A DNA stretch of 64,000 nucleotides, from NCBI GenBank assembly GCA_965242735.1, contig OZ251497.1:2294001-2358000 (forward strand), given 5' to 3'. Positions 62,372 through 64,000 of the stretch are shown piece after piece. The DNA comes from G958295645 sp965242735. GTDB taxonomy: Bacteria; Gemmatimonadota; Gemmatimonadetes; Longimicrobiales; Gaopeijiaceae. A model generated the notes under the pieces. It made no database searches and had not been told where the DNA came from. It worked only from the letters and a program-made list of their open reading frames with translations. Position 1 is the stretch's first letter; each line of letters starts with the position of its first letter. The position numbers were made by a program, and so were the translations under genes.

Positions 62372-64000
62372 ACGCGGCGGTCGTCACCTTTCCCGGCTCC
62401 AACTGCGACCAGGACTGCGTTCGGGCGGTCGAGCTGGCCGGCGGCGCGGCGCGGCTGGTGTGGCACCGCGAGACGTCGTTGGGAGACGCCGACGTGGTGA
62501 TCCTTCCCGGCGGCTTCGCGCACGGCGACTATCTGCGGCCGGGCGCCATCGCGCGCTTCAGTCCCGTGATGAAGGCCGTCGCCGCGTTTGCGCACGACGG
62601 CGGACTGGTCGCCGGGATCTGCAACGGCTTCCAGATGCTGTGCGAAGCCGGCCTGCTGCCCGGCGCTCTCCTGCGCAACCGCTCCCTTCGCTTCCAGTCG
62701 CACGACTGCCGTCTCCGGGTCGAGCGCACCGACACGCCGTTCACGTCGGCCTACGCCGCCATGGGCGCCGGAGACGGAACGGCGGCCCCGTCCGCGCCCC
62801 GCCCGCCGGCGCTTCGAATGCCCCTCGCCCACGCCGACGGCGCGTACTACGCGGACCCGAAGACGCTAGCCGAGATCGAGGAGTCCGGCCAAGTCGTGTT
62901 CCGCTATTGCGACGCCTCGGGAGCGGCAAGCGCCGCAAGCAACCCGAACGGATCGCTGGCCGAGATCGCCGGCATCGCCAACCGGCGGGGCAACGTGCTG
63001 GGGATGATGCCGCATCCGGATCGCGCGGTCGAGGCCGTCCTGGGATCGGAAGACGGCCTGCCCTTCTTCGTCTCGCTGGCCGCGCACGCGAGGCACCGAA
63101 CCCGCGAGGATCGAAACGGCGAAGAGCGGCAGCAGACGGCGCAGGCCCGGGCCGCTGGCCCTCCAAGGCGCTCGCGCTCAACGGCGCTCGCCGATGCGTG
63201 GCAGCAGGCGGCGCAGGCCCCGGCCGACGGACAGGACGCCGGCGGGCCCCCGCACGCTCGCCACGCCCTGCTCGAGGCGTCCGAGGACGGCGGCGCTCCC
63301 CCGCGGCCGCCGGAGCCCGAAACGCAAGCCGGAGACGGACCGCGCAACGGCAGCCGCCGCCCACGCCATGCACCGCCCCAGCCCCGGTCCGGCGACCCCC
63401 AGGTCGACGAGGAGCTAGCGGCAGCCCACGGCCTGGACTCGGCCGAATACGCGCAGATCAAGCGCGTCCTGGGCCGCACGCCCACGTTCACCGAACTCGG
63501 CGTTTTCTCGGCGATGTGGTCGGAGCACTGCGGCTACAAGAACTCGAAGCGCCTGCTTCGCCTGCTGCCGACGACGGCGCCCTGGGTCGTGCAGGGACCG
63601 GGCGAGAACGCAGGCGTCGTGGACGTGGGCGACGGCTTGGCGCTGGCCTTCAAGATCGAGTCGCACAACCATCCCTCCGCCATCGAGCCGCACCAGGGGG
63701 CGGCCACGGGCGTCGGCGGCATCCTGCGCGACATCTTCACGATGGGCGCCCGGCCGGTCGCGACGCTGAATTCGCTGCGGTTCGGCGACTTGGAGGCCGG
63801 AGCGGCGGCGCCCGGCGGCGCGGACGGCGGACCGCCGCCGCCCGAACGTGCGGACGACCCCGGCGAGCCCGCCGCCGCGCGCGCCCGCTACTTGTTCGCG
63901 GGGGTCGTGAAGGGCATCGGCGACTACGGCAACTGCGTCGGCGTCCCCTGCATCGGCGGCGAGGTCCAGTTCGACCGCGGCTACGCCGACAATCCGCTCG
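62368..64000 (+). CDS. purQL: PurQ-PurL fusion, FGAM synthase (partial, runs off the window)
   Basis: One open frame of 544 codons continues to the window edge. Residues 1 to ~244 are the glutaminase PurQ (VVTFPGSNCDQDCVRAV, GICNGFQMLCEAGLLPGALL with nucleophile Cys85, MPHPDRAV with His216). About 100 low-complexity residues follow. From ~346 it is PurL (GRTPTFTELGVFSAMWSEHC, IESHNHPSAIEPHQGAATG, GGILRDIFTMGARPVA). No stop and no ATG, GTG or TTG codon lies between the two domains, so PurL appears to be made only as a fusion. A further Pro/Ala-rich insertion interrupts PurL near residues 496-520. Confidence 0.88.
   Translation, partial: MNAAVVTFPGSNCDQDCVRAVELAGGAARLVWHRETSLGDADVVILPGGFAHGDYLRPGAIARFSPVMKAVAAFAHDGGLVAGICNGFQMLCEAGLLPGALLRNRSLRFQSHDCRLRVERTDTPFTSAYAAMGAGDGTAAPSAPRPPALRMPLAHADGAYYADPKTLAEIEESGQVVFRYCDASGAASAASNPNGSLAEIAGIANRRGNVLGMMPHPDRAVEAVLGSEDGLPFFVSLAAHARHRTREDRNGEERQQTAQARAAGPPRRSRSTALADAWQQAAQAPADGQDAGGPPHARHALLEASEDGGAPPRPPEPETQAGDGPRNGSRRPRHAPPQPRSGDPQVDEELAAAHGLDSAEYAQIKRVLGRTPTFTELGVFSAMWSEHCGYKNSKRLLRLLPTTAPWVVQGPGENAGVVDVGDGLALAFKIESHNHPSAIEPHQGAATGVGGILRDIFTMGARPVATLNSLRFGDLEAGAAAPGGADGGPPPPERADDPGEPAAARARYLFAGVVKGIGDYGNCVGVPCIGGEVQFDRGYADNPL

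Overview
The window is very GC-rich bacterial chromosome, densely packed with housekeeping genes. I saw no rRNA, tRNA, CRISPR array or complete insertion sequence. The gene content suggests a member of the Gemmatimonadota or a close relative: BshA of bacillithiol synthesis, two secreted six-bladed-propeller-like proteins, a membrane HDIG phosphodiesterase, a LytR_C-domain protein, an endonuclease-type MutL, and a propionyl-CoA to methylmalonyl-CoA pathway. This assignment is inference from gene content only.

Layout: (1) 0.15-2.66 kb, an FmdB zinc ribbon gene and a small accessory patch holding a DNA methyltransferase coupled to an apparently frameshifted partner. (2) 2.67-13.3 kb, minus strand: ribosomal protein S1, a ligand-binding lipoprotein, pccB, a PDZ protein, a biotin carboxylase, a biotin carrier protein and a methylmalonyl-CoA mutase large subunit. 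(3) 13.3-14.3 kb, non-coding, with a promoter and a strong terminator that delimit a possible ~470-nt RNA. (4) 14.3-22.6 kb, two related secreted-propeller operons, one headed by a gene broken at a C14 tract, the other linked to thrS and an ABC exporter. (5) 22.6-25.5 kb, a coiled-coil protein and groES-groEL under a CIRCE-like operator. (6) 25.5-35.7 kb, a nine-gene operon secD-secF-tatD-mutL-miaA-bshA-uppP-birA-coaX. (7) 36.1-46.7 kb, aspS-phoH-HDIG-ybeY-mgtE-meaB and a second mutase. (8) 46.9-49.5 kb, rlmN convergent with lepB and a LytR_C gene. (9) 49.5-56.4 kb, trpC-trpF-trpB-trpA-yqeK, lexA on the opposite strand, and a separate trpD. (10) 56.6-64 kb, plus strand: truA-purB-purC-psd-pssA-purS and a purQ-purL fusion running off the window.

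Genes are tightly coupled: about twenty junctions are 4-bp ATGA or GTGA overlaps, and two are CTGA overlaps that imply CTG starts. Much of the annotation below rests on these junctions, because many genes begin with GTG.

Two themes stand out. First, many conserved enzymes carry low-complexity, tandemly repeated insertions or tails (MeaB, PurC, TrpB, TrpF, BirA, RlmN, Psd, PssA, HDIG, PurL), and short imperfect tandem duplications of about 72-75 bp recur at gene ends. Second, the purine operon ends in a PurQ-PurL fusion in the opposite order to the classical FGAM synthase, with no ATG, GTG or TTG codon from which PurL could start alone.
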